This document shows, piece after piece, positions 25,291-33,393 of a stretch of DNA of 64,000 nucleotides. The notes beneath the pieces were generated by a model. The model ran no database searches, was not told where the DNA came from, and saw nothing but the letters and a program-made list of their open reading frames with translations. The translations under genes and the position numbers were made by a program. This DNA comes from Roseococcus sp. SDR (GTDB lineage: Bacteria; Pseudomonadota; Alphaproteobacteria; Acetobacterales; Acetobacteraceae): positions 62,001 through 126,000 of the forward strand of contig NZ_JAHRCU010000005.1 of the NCBI RefSeq assembly GCF_019083995.1, given 5' to 3'. Numbering within the stretch: the first letter of the stretch is position 1; every line of letters begins with the position of its first letter.

Positions 25291-26248
25291 CGAGCGCCTC
25301 CACCTGGGCCAGGATGTCCATCTCAAGCTCCGGAATGATCTGCGCGGTCAGCGCCAGTTCCAGGCTTCGCTCCACGCCCGAGAGATGCCGCGCCCCCTGG
25401 TCGGCGGCGATTACCGCCCAGCGGATGGTCGCCGCCAGTTCCCAGAAGGGCAGGCGCGAAGGATCGGCGCCCGCGCCATAGCCCTCCAGGAAAGCGGCGC
25501 GGGAGCCAAGCCCGCCTGCCTCCAACTGGCGATTGCCGAAGCGCCAGCAGGGCGCGCAGAACCAGCCGAGATCGGCATGCGGGTCACCCCAGGCGGCGAA
25601 TTCCCAATCCAGCACGGCGGTGACGGCGTGCCCGTCCACCATCAGATTCCCGGTGCGGAAGTCGTTGTGGTTCAGCACGGGCAGCTGGGGTGGCGGCAGA
25701 TGCCGCTCCAGCGCGGCAAGCCCCCATTCGACGGCCGGGCGCGGCGTGCCGCCTTCGTCCAGCCGCAGGCGCATCGCCGCGATGAAGGCCGCGCCCGCAT
25801 CCGCCGGCGGTTCGCCCAGGAAAGCGAGGTCCTCGCGCGGCGGCGTGATGCGATGGATGCGCGCCAGCTCCGCCCCCAGCTCCCGCACCAGCACGTCATC
25901 CCCGCCCTGTGCCGCCGCGGCCTTGGCGAGGCGAAAGCCCGTCGCCGTGCCGCGCACGCGGCGCATCACGAAGAAGGGCGTGCCGATCACGCCGCGATCC
26001 TCGCAAAGCCGCAGCGGCTCCGGCACCGTCACCCCTTCGGCATGCGCGGCGCGCAACAGCGCATATTCGGCGGCGCGCGGCAGCGAGACGGCCAGCGTCG
26101 CGGGATTATCCGTCCGCAGCACCCATTCCTCGCCGCCGTCGAGCGTCAGCGCCCAGTTCTGCTGGATGGCGCCGCCGGACAGCAGGCTGGCCGCCGTGAT
26201 GCGGCGCCCGAGCCAGGCTTCCAGCGCGCTGCGCCGCGCCTCATCCAT
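25274..26248 (-). CDS. APH-fold phosphotransferase family protein (ACAD10/11 kinase-like)
   Basis: This 324-residue aminoglycoside-phosphotransferase-fold kinase has the catalytic loop LNHNDFRTGNLMVDG near residue 195-209 and the metal-binding LDWEFAAWGDPHADLGW near 217-233. The N-lobe has the substitutable glycine-rich region LLSGGAIQQNWALTLDGG. In acyl-CoA dehydrogenase clusters, homologues phosphorylate hydroxyacyl-CoA so that phosphate can be eliminated (as known for ACAD10/11). Its place between a DUF6285-like gene and an acyl-CoA dehydrogenase, with short overlaps on both sides, supports that role. Antibiotic modification is unlikely given the context. Confidence 0.88.
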   Translation of the reverse strand: MDEARRSALEAWLGRRITAASLLSGGAIQQNWALTLDGGEEWVLRTDNPATLAVSLPRAAEYALLRAAHAEGVTVPEPLRLCEDRGVIGTPFFVMRRVRGTATGFRLAKAAAAQGGDDVLVRELGAELARIHRITPPREDLAFLGEPPADAGAAFIAAMRLRLDEGGTPRPAVEWGLAALERHLPPPQLPVLNHNDFRTGNLMVDGHAVTAVLDWEFAAWGDPHADLGWFCAPCWRFGNRQLEAGGLGSRAAFLEGYGAGADPSRLPFWELAATIRWAVIAADQGARHLSGVERSLELALTAQIIPELEMDILAQVEALDAGTA

Positions 26249-27446
26249 GCGTGCGCCAGCCGAAATACTCGCTGCCCTCGCGCCGCAGGAAATTCGCGAT
26301 CACCATGCGATGCACCTCCGACGCCCCATCCACCAGCCGCGCCTGGCGGGCATAGCGGTACATCCACTCCACCGGCGTGTCCTTGGAATAGCCCTTGGCG
26401 CCCAGGAGCTGGATGGCGGTGTCCGCCGCGCGCTGCAGCGCATCGGCGGCGACGATCTTGGCCGTGCTGATCTCCTTGCGCGCAAAATCCCCCTGGTCGA
26501 GCTTCCAGGCCGCGCGCATCGTCAGCAGGCGCGCGATGTCGAGCTGCATCGCCGCCTCGCCCACCATCATCTGCACGCTCTCCTTCTCGGCGAGCTTCTG
26601 GCCGAAGGCGTGGCGCTCCTCGATGCGCGCCATGGCGATCTCGAGCGCGCGGCGGCCCATGCCGGTCCAGCGCATGCAATGGGTGAGGCGCGCGGGGCCG
26701 AGGCGGATCTGCGTCATCTTCAGCCCGTCGCCCACCCCCATCAGGATGTTCTCATCCGCGACCTCAAGCCCGTCGAAGGTGATCTCGCAATGCCCGCCAT
26801 GCTCCTCGGGCCCCATGATCGGGATGCGGCGCTCGATCTTCCAGCCCGGCTGGTCGGCATGGAACAGGAAGGCGGTGAGGCCCTTGCGCGGATCATCGCT
26901 GGTCCGCGCCATGACGATGAAGTGCTTGGCCTCGCCCGCGCCGGTGATGAACCACTTGCGGCCGTAGATCTTCCAGCGGTCATTGCCGGCGCGCTCGGCA
27001 GTGGTCTTGGTCATGCCCGGATCGCTGCCCGCGCCATCGGGCTCGGTCATGGCGAAGCTCGACTGCACTTCGCCGCGCACGACGGGCATCATCCACCATT
27101 CCTTCTGCGCGGCGGTGCCGACCTTGTTCAGCACCATCATGTTGCCGTCATCGGGTGCCGCGGAGTTGAAGCAGACCGGCCCGAAGATGGAGCGGTTCAT
27201 CTCCTCGTAGCAGGCGGCCATGCCGGTGAAGGGCAGGCCCTGGCCGCCCACGCTTTCCGGCATCTGCAGGCACCAGAGCCCGGCCGCCTTCACCTCGGCG
27301 CGCAACGTCTTCAGCAGGTCCGGGTTGATGTTCTCGTGGTGGTCATAGCTCGTGGGGTCGCGCTCCAGCGGGATCAGCCGGTCCTGCACGAAGGCGCGCA
27401 CGCCTTGGCGCTTGGCTTCGCTCTTGGCGTCGAGGGTGAAGTCCAT
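26241..27446 (-). CDS. Acyl-CoA dehydrogenase family protein (ACAD10/11-like)
   Basis: This 401-residue enzyme has FAMTEPDGAGSDPGMTKTTA in the FAD/substrate domain, WKIYGRKWFITGAGEAKHFI, the helix motif RHAFGQKLAEKESVQMMV, and a late QLLGAKGYSKDTPVEWMYRY and VDGASEVHRMVIANFLRREG. The TEPDGAGSD variant and the partner kinase are typical of the ACAD10/11 branch that processes 4-hydroxyacyl-CoA. It overlaps the kinase gene by 8 bases and is followed upstream by an SDR, making a compact four-gene unit. Substrate assignment rests on family and context. Confidence 0.92.
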   Translation of the reverse strand: MDFTLDAKSEAKRQGVRAFVQDRLIPLERDPTSYDHHENINPDLLKTLRAEVKAAGLWCLQMPESVGGQGLPFTGMAACYEEMNRSIFGPVCFNSAAPDDGNMMVLNKVGTAAQKEWWMMPVVRGEVQSSFAMTEPDGAGSDPGMTKTTAERAGNDRWKIYGRKWFITGAGEAKHFIVMARTSDDPRKGLTAFLFHADQPGWKIERRIPIMGPEEHGGHCEITFDGLEVADENILMGVGDGLKMTQIRLGPARLTHCMRWTGMGRRALEIAMARIEERHAFGQKLAEKESVQMMVGEAAMQLDIARLLTMRAAWKLDQGDFARKEISTAKIVAADALQRAADTAIQLLGAKGYSKDTPVEWMYRYARQARLVDGASEVHRMVIANFLRREGSEYFGWRTHG

Positions 27447-27458
27447 TCTGGCGTTCTT

Positions 27459-28196
27459 TCAGAGGGGATTGATGCTGTGGCCGCCATCCACGGTGATGAC
27501 GCTGCCGGTCATATGCGCGCCGGCGGAGGAGGCCAGCAGCAGCAGCGCGCCATCGAGGTCCTCCGGCTTGCCCAGCCGCCGCTGCGGGATGCGCTTGATC
27601 ATCGCCTGCCCGGCGTCGGAGGCGAAGAATTCGGCATTGATGTCGGAGGCGATGTAGCCCGGCGCGATCGCATTCACACGGATGTTGTGACGCGCGAGCT
27701 CGACGGCCATCTGCCGTGTCATCTGGATCAGTCCGGCCTTGGCGGCGGTATAGCCGACGACGCCCGGGATCACGCGCTCGCCCAGCACGGAAGCGATGTT
27801 GATGATGGAGCCGCCCGTCTTGTTCGCCACCATCCGCCGCGCCGCCGCCTGGCCGACGAGGAAGGCGCCGCGCAGGTTGATGCCCAGCACCTGGTCGAAA
27901 TCGGCCGCCGCGTGATCCAGGAAGGGCTTTGTCGCGGCGATGCCCGCATTGTTCACCAGGATGTCGCAATCGGGTTCGGCTTCGAAGGCGGCGGCGATGC
28001 TCGCCTCATCCTGGACGTCGAGGCGAATGGCCCGCGCCTCGGGTCCCAGCTCGCGCGCCAGTGTCTCGCAGGATTCGATGCGCCGCGCGGCCAGCACCAC
28101 ACGGGCACCCGCCGCGTGAAGCAGCCGCGCGAAATGCGCGCCGAGCAGGCCCGAGGCCCCGGTGATGAAGGCCTTGCGCCCCCGCAGTGAAAACAT
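27459..28196 (-). CDS. SDR-family oxidoreductase
   Basis: This 245-residue short-chain dehydrogenase reads MFSLRGRKAFITGASGLLGA at the start, with the cofactor loop TGASGLLG, NNAG near residue 88, a catalytic serine in NIASVLGE and the YTAAKAG pair. It ends with GSVITVDGGHSINPL. The ATG at 28196 has GGAGG upstream; a longer frame to 28247 is not supported. It is the first gene of the SDR - acyl-CoA dehydrogenase - kinase - DUF6285 run, and probably oxidises or reduces a hydroxyacyl-CoA or the hydroxy acid entering that pathway. Confidence 0.9.
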   Translation of the reverse strand: MFSLRGRKAFITGASGLLGAHFARLLHAAGARVVLAARRIESCETLARELGPEARAIRLDVQDEASIAAAFEAEPDCDILVNNAGIAATKPFLDHAAADFDQVLGINLRGAFLVGQAAARRMVANKTGGSIINIASVLGERVIPGVVGYTAAKAGLIQMTRQMAVELARHNIRVNAIAPGYIASDINAEFFASDAGQAMIKRIPQRRLGKPEDLDGALLLLASSAGAHMTGSVITVDGGHSINPL

Positions 28197-28243
28197 GGCG
28201 TTCCGCCCTCCTGCCGCGAAGATCGGGGCGGGGGGCAGGATGG

Positions 28244-29191
28244 TCAACCCGGTGTGATGCGCGCCACGATCGGCGCCCAGCGCGCCACCTCGGCCGCCAC
28301 ATGCCGCGCCGCTGCCTCGGGCGAGGGATCGGGCCAGGTCTCGACATTGGCGGCGAGCAGCCGCGCCTTCACGCCCGGGTCCGCCACGGCCGCCAGCGCT
28401 GCCGCCTGCACCGCCCGCCGCGCCTCCTCCGGCCCGCCGGGGCGCGTAAAGAGCACCTGCCAGGCCGTCAAATCATAGCCGGGCAGGGCGGTCGCGATGG
28501 GCGGCAGGCCGGGCGCCAGCGCCGAGGCCTCGGCACTCGTGACCGCGATGGGCTTGAGGCGCCCCTCGCGGATCAGCGGCATCATCAGCGTCGGGCTGTC
28601 GATGGAGAAGTTCATCCGCCCCGCCAACAGGTCCTGCACGGCGGCCGCGGCGGTGCGGTAGGGCACGATGGTGAAGCTCGTGGCCGAGAGCTGCTTGAAG
28701 AACTCGCCCGCCAGATGGTTGGTGGCACCGGGATTGGCCGAGCCGTAATTGGCCCGCTCGCCCTGCGCGCGCAGCCAGGTGAGCAGGCTGGGCAGGTCAT
28801 TCGCCGGCACATCGGGGTGCACGGCGAGGATGAAGGGCTGCTTGCCGATGCCGGCCACGGGCACGAAATCGGTGACGGGATCGAGCGGGAAATTCGGATA
28901 GACCGCGCGCATCACCGGGTGATTGTTGGTCCCGATGAAGATCGTCTGCCCATCATTGGCGGCGCGATGGAAGGCGGCCGCGCCTACGGTGCTGCCCGCC
29001 CCCACCACATTCTCCGGCACGATGGGCTGGCCGAGCTGCCCCTGCATCCCCTCCGCCAGGATGCGCCCCACCACATCGGTCACGCCCGCGACACCCACCG
29101 GGATGATGAGCCGCAAGGGCCGCGTGAACTGCGCCTGTGCCGCGACAGGCGCGAGGATGGCACAGGCGAGAAGGTGGCGGCGGTTCAGCAT
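28244..29191 (-). CDS. Bug/TctC-family solute receptor
   Basis: This 315-residue periplasmic receptor has the signal MLNRRHLLACAILAPVAAQAQ, and then RPLRLIIPVGVAGVTDVVGR, IVPENVVGAGSTVGAAAF, ANYGSANPGATNHLAGEFF and VPYRTAAAAVQDLLAGRMNF, all Bug-family segments. The usual PxGxxGDxxAR loop is modified to VGVAGVTDVVGR, suggesting a ligand different from neighbours. The ATG at 29191 has AGAGAGG upstream; the long upstream frame is a shadow of the divergent gene. No tctA or tctB is adjacent. It is divergent from the NMT1-like gene. Confidence 0.9.
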   Translation of the reverse strand: MLNRRHLLACAILAPVAAQAQFTRPLRLIIPVGVAGVTDVVGRILAEGMQGQLGQPIVPENVVGAGSTVGAAAFHRAANDGQTIFIGTNNHPVMRAVYPNFPLDPVTDFVPVAGIGKQPFILAVHPDVPANDLPSLLTWLRAQGERANYGSANPGATNHLAGEFFKQLSATSFTIVPYRTAAAAVQDLLAGRMNFSIDSPTLMMPLIREGRLKPIAVTSAEASALAPGLPPIATALPGYDLTAWQVLFTRPGGPEEARRAVQAAALAAVADPGVKARLLAANVETWPDPSPEAAARHVAAEVARWAPIVARITPG

Positions 29192-29239
29192 GGCGTGGCC
29201 TCTCTTGGCGGTGCATGAGCTGTGTCGCAGGATAGTCCG

Positions 29240-30154
29240 ATGCGCCCGATCACCCTGCAAGAGCCCTTCCGGGCCGTCTTCTATGCCCCCTATTACGCCG
29301 CGCTCGCGCGCGATGCCTATGCGAAGGCGGGCGTCAGTGTCACGGTGCGCGCCGGCACGCAGCCCTCGCTTGCGAAGGACAGCGTCCTGAATGGCGACGC
29401 CCATCTGGCCTGGGGCGGCCCCATGCGGATCCTGCTGGCGCATAATGCCGACGCGGCCTCGCCGCTGCGCAATTTCGGCGCCGCCATCCTGGGCGATCCC
29501 TTCTTCCTGATCGGCCGCGCGCCGCGCCCCGATTTCAGGTTGACCGACCTCCGCGACATGACGCTCGGCACCGTCAGCGAGGTGCCCACCCCCTGGTGGA
29601 CGCTGCAGGACGACATCCGCCGCGCCGGCCTGGACCCGGACAGCATCGCCCGCGTCACCGATCAGCCCATGGCCGCCAACGCCGCTGCCGTCATGGAAGG
29701 CCGCCTCGACGTGGCGCAACTCTTCGAGCCCTTCGCCAGCCAGATGGAGCGTGACGGCACCGGGCATGTCTGGCACGCGGCGGCCTCGCGCGGCCCCACC
29801 AGCTACACCACCTACTATTCGACGGCGGCCAACATCGCCGAATACGCCCCCGAATTCCGCGCCATGATCCGCGGCCTGGCCGCCACCCAGGCCTGGTTCT
29901 GGGCGGCCACGCCGGAGGAGATCGCCGCCACCATCGCGGGCTTCTTCGACGGTATGGACCAGACGCTGCTCGCCCTCTGCATCGCGCGCTACCGGGGGCT
30001 TGGCATCTGGACGCGCGACCCGCATTTCCCGCCCGAGCCGTGGAACCGGCTGGAGGCCAGCATGCTCAGCGCCGGCGCCATCCAGCGCGCCCCCGGCTAT
30101 GCACATTGCGTGGATGACGCCATCGTCACCGCCGCACTTCAAGAGACGCGCTGA
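29240..30154 (+). CDS. NMT1/THI5-like ABC solute-binding domain protein lacking a signal peptide
   Basis: About 304 residues show the NMT1-like fold: LQEPFRAVFYAPYYAALARD at the start, VTVRAGTQPSLAKDSVLNGD, AHLAWGGPMRILLAHN and VTDQPMAANAAAVMEGRLDV. The chosen ATG at 29240 has CAGGAT upstream; a GTG at 29222 is possible. Neither gives a signal peptide, so the protein may stay in the cytoplasm, unlike normal binding proteins. It ends 17 bases before leuC and is probably co-transcribed with leuCDB. It may be a sensor, an enzyme of the THI5 type, or a receptor secreted another way; none is proven. Confidence 0.75.
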   Translation: MRPITLQEPFRAVFYAPYYAALARDAYAKAGVSVTVRAGTQPSLAKDSVLNGDAHLAWGGPMRILLAHNADAASPLRNFGAAILGDPFFLIGRAPRPDFRLTDLRDMTLGTVSEVPTPWWTLQDDIRRAGLDPDSIARVTDQPMAANAAAVMEGRLDVAQLFEPFASQMERDGTGHVWHAAASRGPTSYTTYYSTAANIAEYAPEFRAMIRGLAATQAWFWAATPEEIAATIAGFFDGMDQTLLALCIARYRGLGIWTRDPHFPPEPWNRLEASMLSAGAIQRAPGYAHCVDDAIVTAALQETR

Positions 30155-30171
30155 TCCCTCGGGAGGGGACG

Positions 30172-31569
30172 ATGCCCAAAACGATGTTCGACAAGATCTG
30201 GGACCGGCATGTCATCGCCGATCTCGGCGAAGGCTGGTCGCTGCTCTATCTCGACCGCATCCTGGTGCATGACCTCAGTGGCGGCCGCGCCATGGCGGAA
30301 CTCGCCGAAGCCGGGCGGCGCGTGGCCGAACCCAGGAAGGTCTTCGCCACGCCCGACCACGCCGTCTCCTCCGCCCCCGGCCGCACGGCGGCGAGCTACC
30401 CGAAGGGCGAGCGCCTGATCAATTCGCTCCGCGAACGCTGCGCCGCCGAGGGCGTGCGCATGTTCGACCTCAACAAGCCCGGCAACGGCATCGTCCATGT
30501 CATCGCGCCCGAACTCGGCATCGTCCTGCCCGGCCTCACGCTCGCCTGCGGCGACAGCCACACCTGCACCAATGGCGGCGTGGGCGCGATGGCCTTCGGG
30601 ATCGGTGCCAGCGAACTCGGCCATGCGCTGGCCACGCAAACCCTGCCACAGCGCCGCCCAGGGACTTTCCGCATCCGCTTCGAAGGCGAGCGCCCGGCGG
30701 GTGTCACCGCGAAGGACATGATCCTCGCCGCCATCGGCCGCTTCAGCGCCGCGGCCGGCACCGGCATGGCGATGGAATATGCCGGCAGCGCCGTGCGCGC
30801 GCTTTCGATGGAAGAGCGGCTCACGCTGTGCAACCTCTCCATCGAGATGGGGGCGAAGGTCGGCATGGTCGCGCCGGACGACGTCACCTTCGAGTATCTC
30901 GCCGGCCGCGAATACGCGCCGAAAGGGGCGGCCTGGGAGGCCGCTTTGCGCGACTGGCGCGAATTGCCGTCCGACCCTGGCGCCACATTCACGCGCGACG
31001 AGGTGATCCACATGCGCGACATCGCGCCCCAGATCACCTGGGGCACCAGCCCCGAGCAGGTCGCTGCCGTCACCAGCCATGTGCCCGACCCGCGCGAGGC
31101 GCCGAACGACGGCAAGCGCGCCGCCTGGGAAGCAGCCCTCGATTACATGGGCCTGCAGCCCGGCCAGAAGCTGGAAGGCACCAAGGTGGACTGGGTCTTC
31201 ATCGGCTCCTGCACCAATTCCCGCCTCTCGGACCTGCGCGCCGCGGCCGAGGTGATCAAGGGCCGCAAGAAGGCCGAGCACGTCACCGCCTGGGTCGTGC
31301 CCGGCAGCGAGACGGTGAAGGCCGAGGCGGAGGCGGAAGGGCTGCATATCCGCTTCCGCGAGGCCGGCTTCGAATGGCGCGAACCCGGCTGCGCGCTGTG
31401 CGTCGCGGCGAATGGGGAGTCGGTGCCGGAGGGGGCGCGCTGCGTCTCCACCTCCAACCGCAATTTCGTGGGCCGCCAAGGCACGGGGGCGCGCACGCAC
31501 CTGGCCTCCCCCGCCATGGCCGCCGCCGCCGCACTCGCCGGCGCCATCGTGGATGTGAGGAGCTTCTGA
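30172..31569 (+). CDS. leuC: 3-isopropylmalate dehydratase large subunit (LeuC family)
   Basis: This 465-residue aconitase-family subunit isomerises 2- and 3-isopropylmalate in leucine synthesis. Cluster ligands lie in VFIGSCTNSRLSDLR near residue 345 and EPGCALCVAANGES near residue 405. Substrate motifs GDSHTCTNGGVGAMAFGIG and STSNRNFVGRQGTGARTHLA are present. The cluster-proximal segment reads AANGESVPEGARC where classical LeuC usually has a methionine- or asparagine-rich LAMNPD, so this may be a paralog of altered specificity. GGGAGGGG precedes the ATG. leuD follows after one base. Confidence 0.85.
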   Translation: MPKTMFDKIWDRHVIADLGEGWSLLYLDRILVHDLSGGRAMAELAEAGRRVAEPRKVFATPDHAVSSAPGRTAASYPKGERLINSLRERCAAEGVRMFDLNKPGNGIVHVIAPELGIVLPGLTLACGDSHTCTNGGVGAMAFGIGASELGHALATQTLPQRRPGTFRIRFEGERPAGVTAKDMILAAIGRFSAAAGTGMAMEYAGSAVRALSMEERLTLCNLSIEMGAKVGMVAPDDVTFEYLAGREYAPKGAAWEAALRDWRELPSDPGATFTRDEVIHMRDIAPQITWGTSPEQVAAVTSHVPDPREAPNDGKRAAWEAALDYMGLQPGQKLEGTKVDWVFIGSCTNSRLSDLRAAAEVIKGRKKAEHVTAWVVPGSETVKAEAEAEGLHIRFREAGFEWREPGCALCVAANGESVPEGARCVSTSNRNFVGRQGTGARTHLASPAMAAAAALAGAIVDVRSF

Positions 31570-31570
31570 G

Positions 31571-32194
31571 ATGGAAAATTTTCAGTCCGTCACCGGCTGC
31601 GCCATCCCGCTGATGGAAGCCAATGTGGATACGGATGTGATCATCCCGATCCAGCGCCTCGTCGGCACCGGCCGCAAGGGCCTGGGCGAACATGCCTTCG
31701 AGCGTCGTCGCTACCTCCCTGATGGCAGCGAGAACCCCGACTTCATCCCGAACCAGGCGCCGTATCGCGAAAGCCCCATCCTGCTGGCGGCCGAGAATTT
31801 CGGCTGCGGCTCCTCGCGCGAGGGCGCGGTCTGGGCGCTGATGGGCATGGGCGTGCGCTGCGTCATCGCCCCCAGCTTCGGCGACATTTTTTTCTCGAAT
31901 TGCTTCCAGAACGGCCTCTTGCCGGTGAAGCTGCCCATCGAGGTCATCCGCCGCATCGCGGAGGAAACCCAGGCGAGCCCCGGCAACGCCCGCACCACCG
32001 TGGATCTCGAGCGCCAGGTCGTCATCACCCCCTCAGGCGAGGCCATTCCCTTCACGGTGGACCAGCGCAAGCGCGAGGCCATGCTGCACGGGCTGGACGA
32101 CATCGCGCTCACGCTGAAGCACGCCGAGGCCATCGAGGCCTGGAAGGCCAAGGACAGGGCCGCACGCGGCTGGGCCTGGGAGTCGGTCGCGTGA
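31571..32194 (+). CDS. leuD: 3-isopropylmalate dehydratase small subunit (LeuD family)
   Basis: This 207-residue swivelling-domain subunit pairs with LeuC. It has PLMEANVDTDVIIPIQRLVG near the start, ENFGCGSSREGAVWALMGMG near residues 75-95, and NCFQNGLLPVKLPIEVI. Length and motifs match LeuD. It begins one base after leuC and its stop overlaps the GTG of the leuB-like gene, so the three genes are translationally coupled. Confidence 0.88.
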   Translation: MENFQSVTGCAIPLMEANVDTDVIIPIQRLVGTGRKGLGEHAFERRRYLPDGSENPDFIPNQAPYRESPILLAAENFGCGSSREGAVWALMGMGVRCVIAPSFGDIFFSNCFQNGLLPVKLPIEVIRRIAEETQASPGNARTTVDLERQVVITPSGEAIPFTVDQRKREAMLHGLDDIALTLKHAEAIEAWKAKDRAARGWAWESVA

Positions 32195-33285
32195 AGGTTC
32201 TCGTCCTCCCCGGCGATGGCGTCGGCCCCGAGGTCACGGCCGAGGCCGTCCGCGTGCTGCGCTGGTTCGCCGAGCATCGCGGCCTCGACCTCACGCTGAT
32301 CGAGCGCGATTTCGGCATCGTGAACTGGCACAAGCACGGCACGCTGATGCCCGACGAGACCTGGGCGCAGATCGAAGGCGCGGATGCCATCCTGTTCGGC
32401 GCGACCGGCTCCATCGACCAGCAGGGCGTGGTCCCGCCGGAGGAGCGCAGGAAGGGCTCGCTGCTGCGCATGCGCAAGGCGCTGGACCTCTTCGCCAATC
32501 TCCGCCCCGTGCGGATGCCGGCGGCCCTCGCCGAGGCCAGCCCCTACAAGCCGCGCATCACCCAGGGCGTGGATCTCTGCTTCGTGCGCGAACTCACGGC
32601 GGGGATGTATTTCGGCACGCCGCGCGGCGTGGAGACGCTGCCGGACGGCACGCGGCGCGGCATCAACACGCATAGCTACACCGAGGCCGAGATCGCGCGC
32701 GCCGCGCGCTTCGCCTTCCAGCTCGCCCGCACGCGCCGCAACCACGTGACCAGCGTGGACAAGGCCAATGTGATGGAGGCGGGTGCGCTGTGGCGCGAGG
32801 TGGTGGGGAAGATCCACCGCGAGGAATTCCCGGATGTGGAGTTCCAGAACATGCTGGCCGACAATTGCGCCATCCAGTTGGCCCGCGCGCCCGGCCGATT
32901 CGATGTGCTGGTGACGGATAATCTGTTCGGCGATCTGCTGAGCGACGCGGCGGGCGCCATCATCGGCTCGCTCGGCATGCTGCCCTCGGCTTCGCTCTCG
33001 GCGCCGGATGCCGCGGGCCGGCGGCGTGCCTTGTATGAGCCGATCCATGGCTCGGCGCCCGACATCGCGGGGCAGGGGATTGCCAACCCCTTGGGCGCCA
33101 TCCTTTCCGTCGCGCTGCTGCTGCGCTGGAGCGCCGATCGCCCGGCCGAGGCCGAGCTTCTGGAAGCCGCCGTCGCCACCGCCCTCGCGCGCGGCGCCCG
33201 CACCGCGGATATCGCCGCCCCGGGCGAGACGGTGATCGGCACCACGGCCATGGGCGATGCGGTGATCGCGGCGCTGGCGGAGTAA
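32191..33285 (+). CDS. leuB: 3-isopropylmalate dehydrogenase-like protein (LeuB family)
   Basis: This 364-residue beta-decarboxylating dehydrogenase has VLPGDGVGPEVTAEAVRVLR at the start, substrate-loop region MRKALDLFANLRPVRMP, SVDKANVMEAGALWREVV, DVLVTDNLFGDLLSDAAGAI, the LeuB-typical GSLGMLPSASLS, and EPIHGSAPDIAGQGIANPLG. The GTG at 32191 overlaps the leuD stop. The stretch before the loop (FGIVNWHKHGTLMPDETW and ATGSIDQQGVVPPEERRKGS) is unlike ordinary alphaproteobacterial LeuB. The operon may therefore act on a different 2- or 3-substituted malate. Leucine synthesis remains the simplest reading. Confidence 0.78.
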   Translation: MKVLVLPGDGVGPEVTAEAVRVLRWFAEHRGLDLTLIERDFGIVNWHKHGTLMPDETWAQIEGADAILFGATGSIDQQGVVPPEERRKGSLLRMRKALDLFANLRPVRMPAALAEASPYKPRITQGVDLCFVRELTAGMYFGTPRGVETLPDGTRRGINTHSYTEAEIARAARFAFQLARTRRNHVTSVDKANVMEAGALWREVVGKIHREEFPDVEFQNMLADNCAIQLARAPGRFDVLVTDNLFGDLLSDAAGAIIGSLGMLPSASLSAPDAAGRRRALYEPIHGSAPDIAGQGIANPLGAILSVALLLRWSADRPAEAELLEAAVATALARGARTADIAAPGETVIGTTAMGDAVIAALAE

Positions 33286-33304
33286 GGCCGAACGTCAAGG
33301 AAAT

Positions 33305-33385
33305 GGCCTCCGGCGGCTGGGGCCAACCTCGGAATGCGGTGCGGTCTTGGGGTCTGGGGCCTTTCGGCCCCAGCCGCCGGAGGCC
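33305..33385. terminator. Long inverted repeat with nested hairpin between convergent leuB and fabF1XL
   Basis: A perfect 20-base inverted pair occupies 33305-33324 and 33366-33385 (first arm GGCCTCCGGCGGCTGGGGCC). The second arm also pairs with a closer element, CTGGGGCC (33354-33361) and GGCCCCAG (33366-33373), around a TTTC loop. Two mutually exclusive stems are thus possible. The position between two converging genes and the symmetry suit a bidirectional terminator, although there is no long T-run. Confidence 0.6.
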
Positions 33386-33393
33386 GGTCTTTG

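Noticed and set aside
25274-26248. Aminoglycoside resistance gene.
   Set aside because: The fold is APH-like, but the overlap with an acyl-CoA dehydrogenase gene and a DUF6285-like gene points to acyl-CoA metabolism.
25533-28190. Open frame of 885 codons on the plus strand.
   Set aside because: It runs antisense through three clear genes (kinase, acyl-CoA dehydrogenase, SDR) and has no domain.
28244-30142. A single 632-codon minus-strand protein.
   Set aside because: Only the part from 29191 downward is a real TctC receptor; the upstream half is antisense to the NMT1-like gene, and a good ribosome site precedes 29191.
33286-33393. Small RNA gene formed by the long inverted repeat.
   Set aside because: No promoter is evident, and the position between converging stops is better explained by termination.
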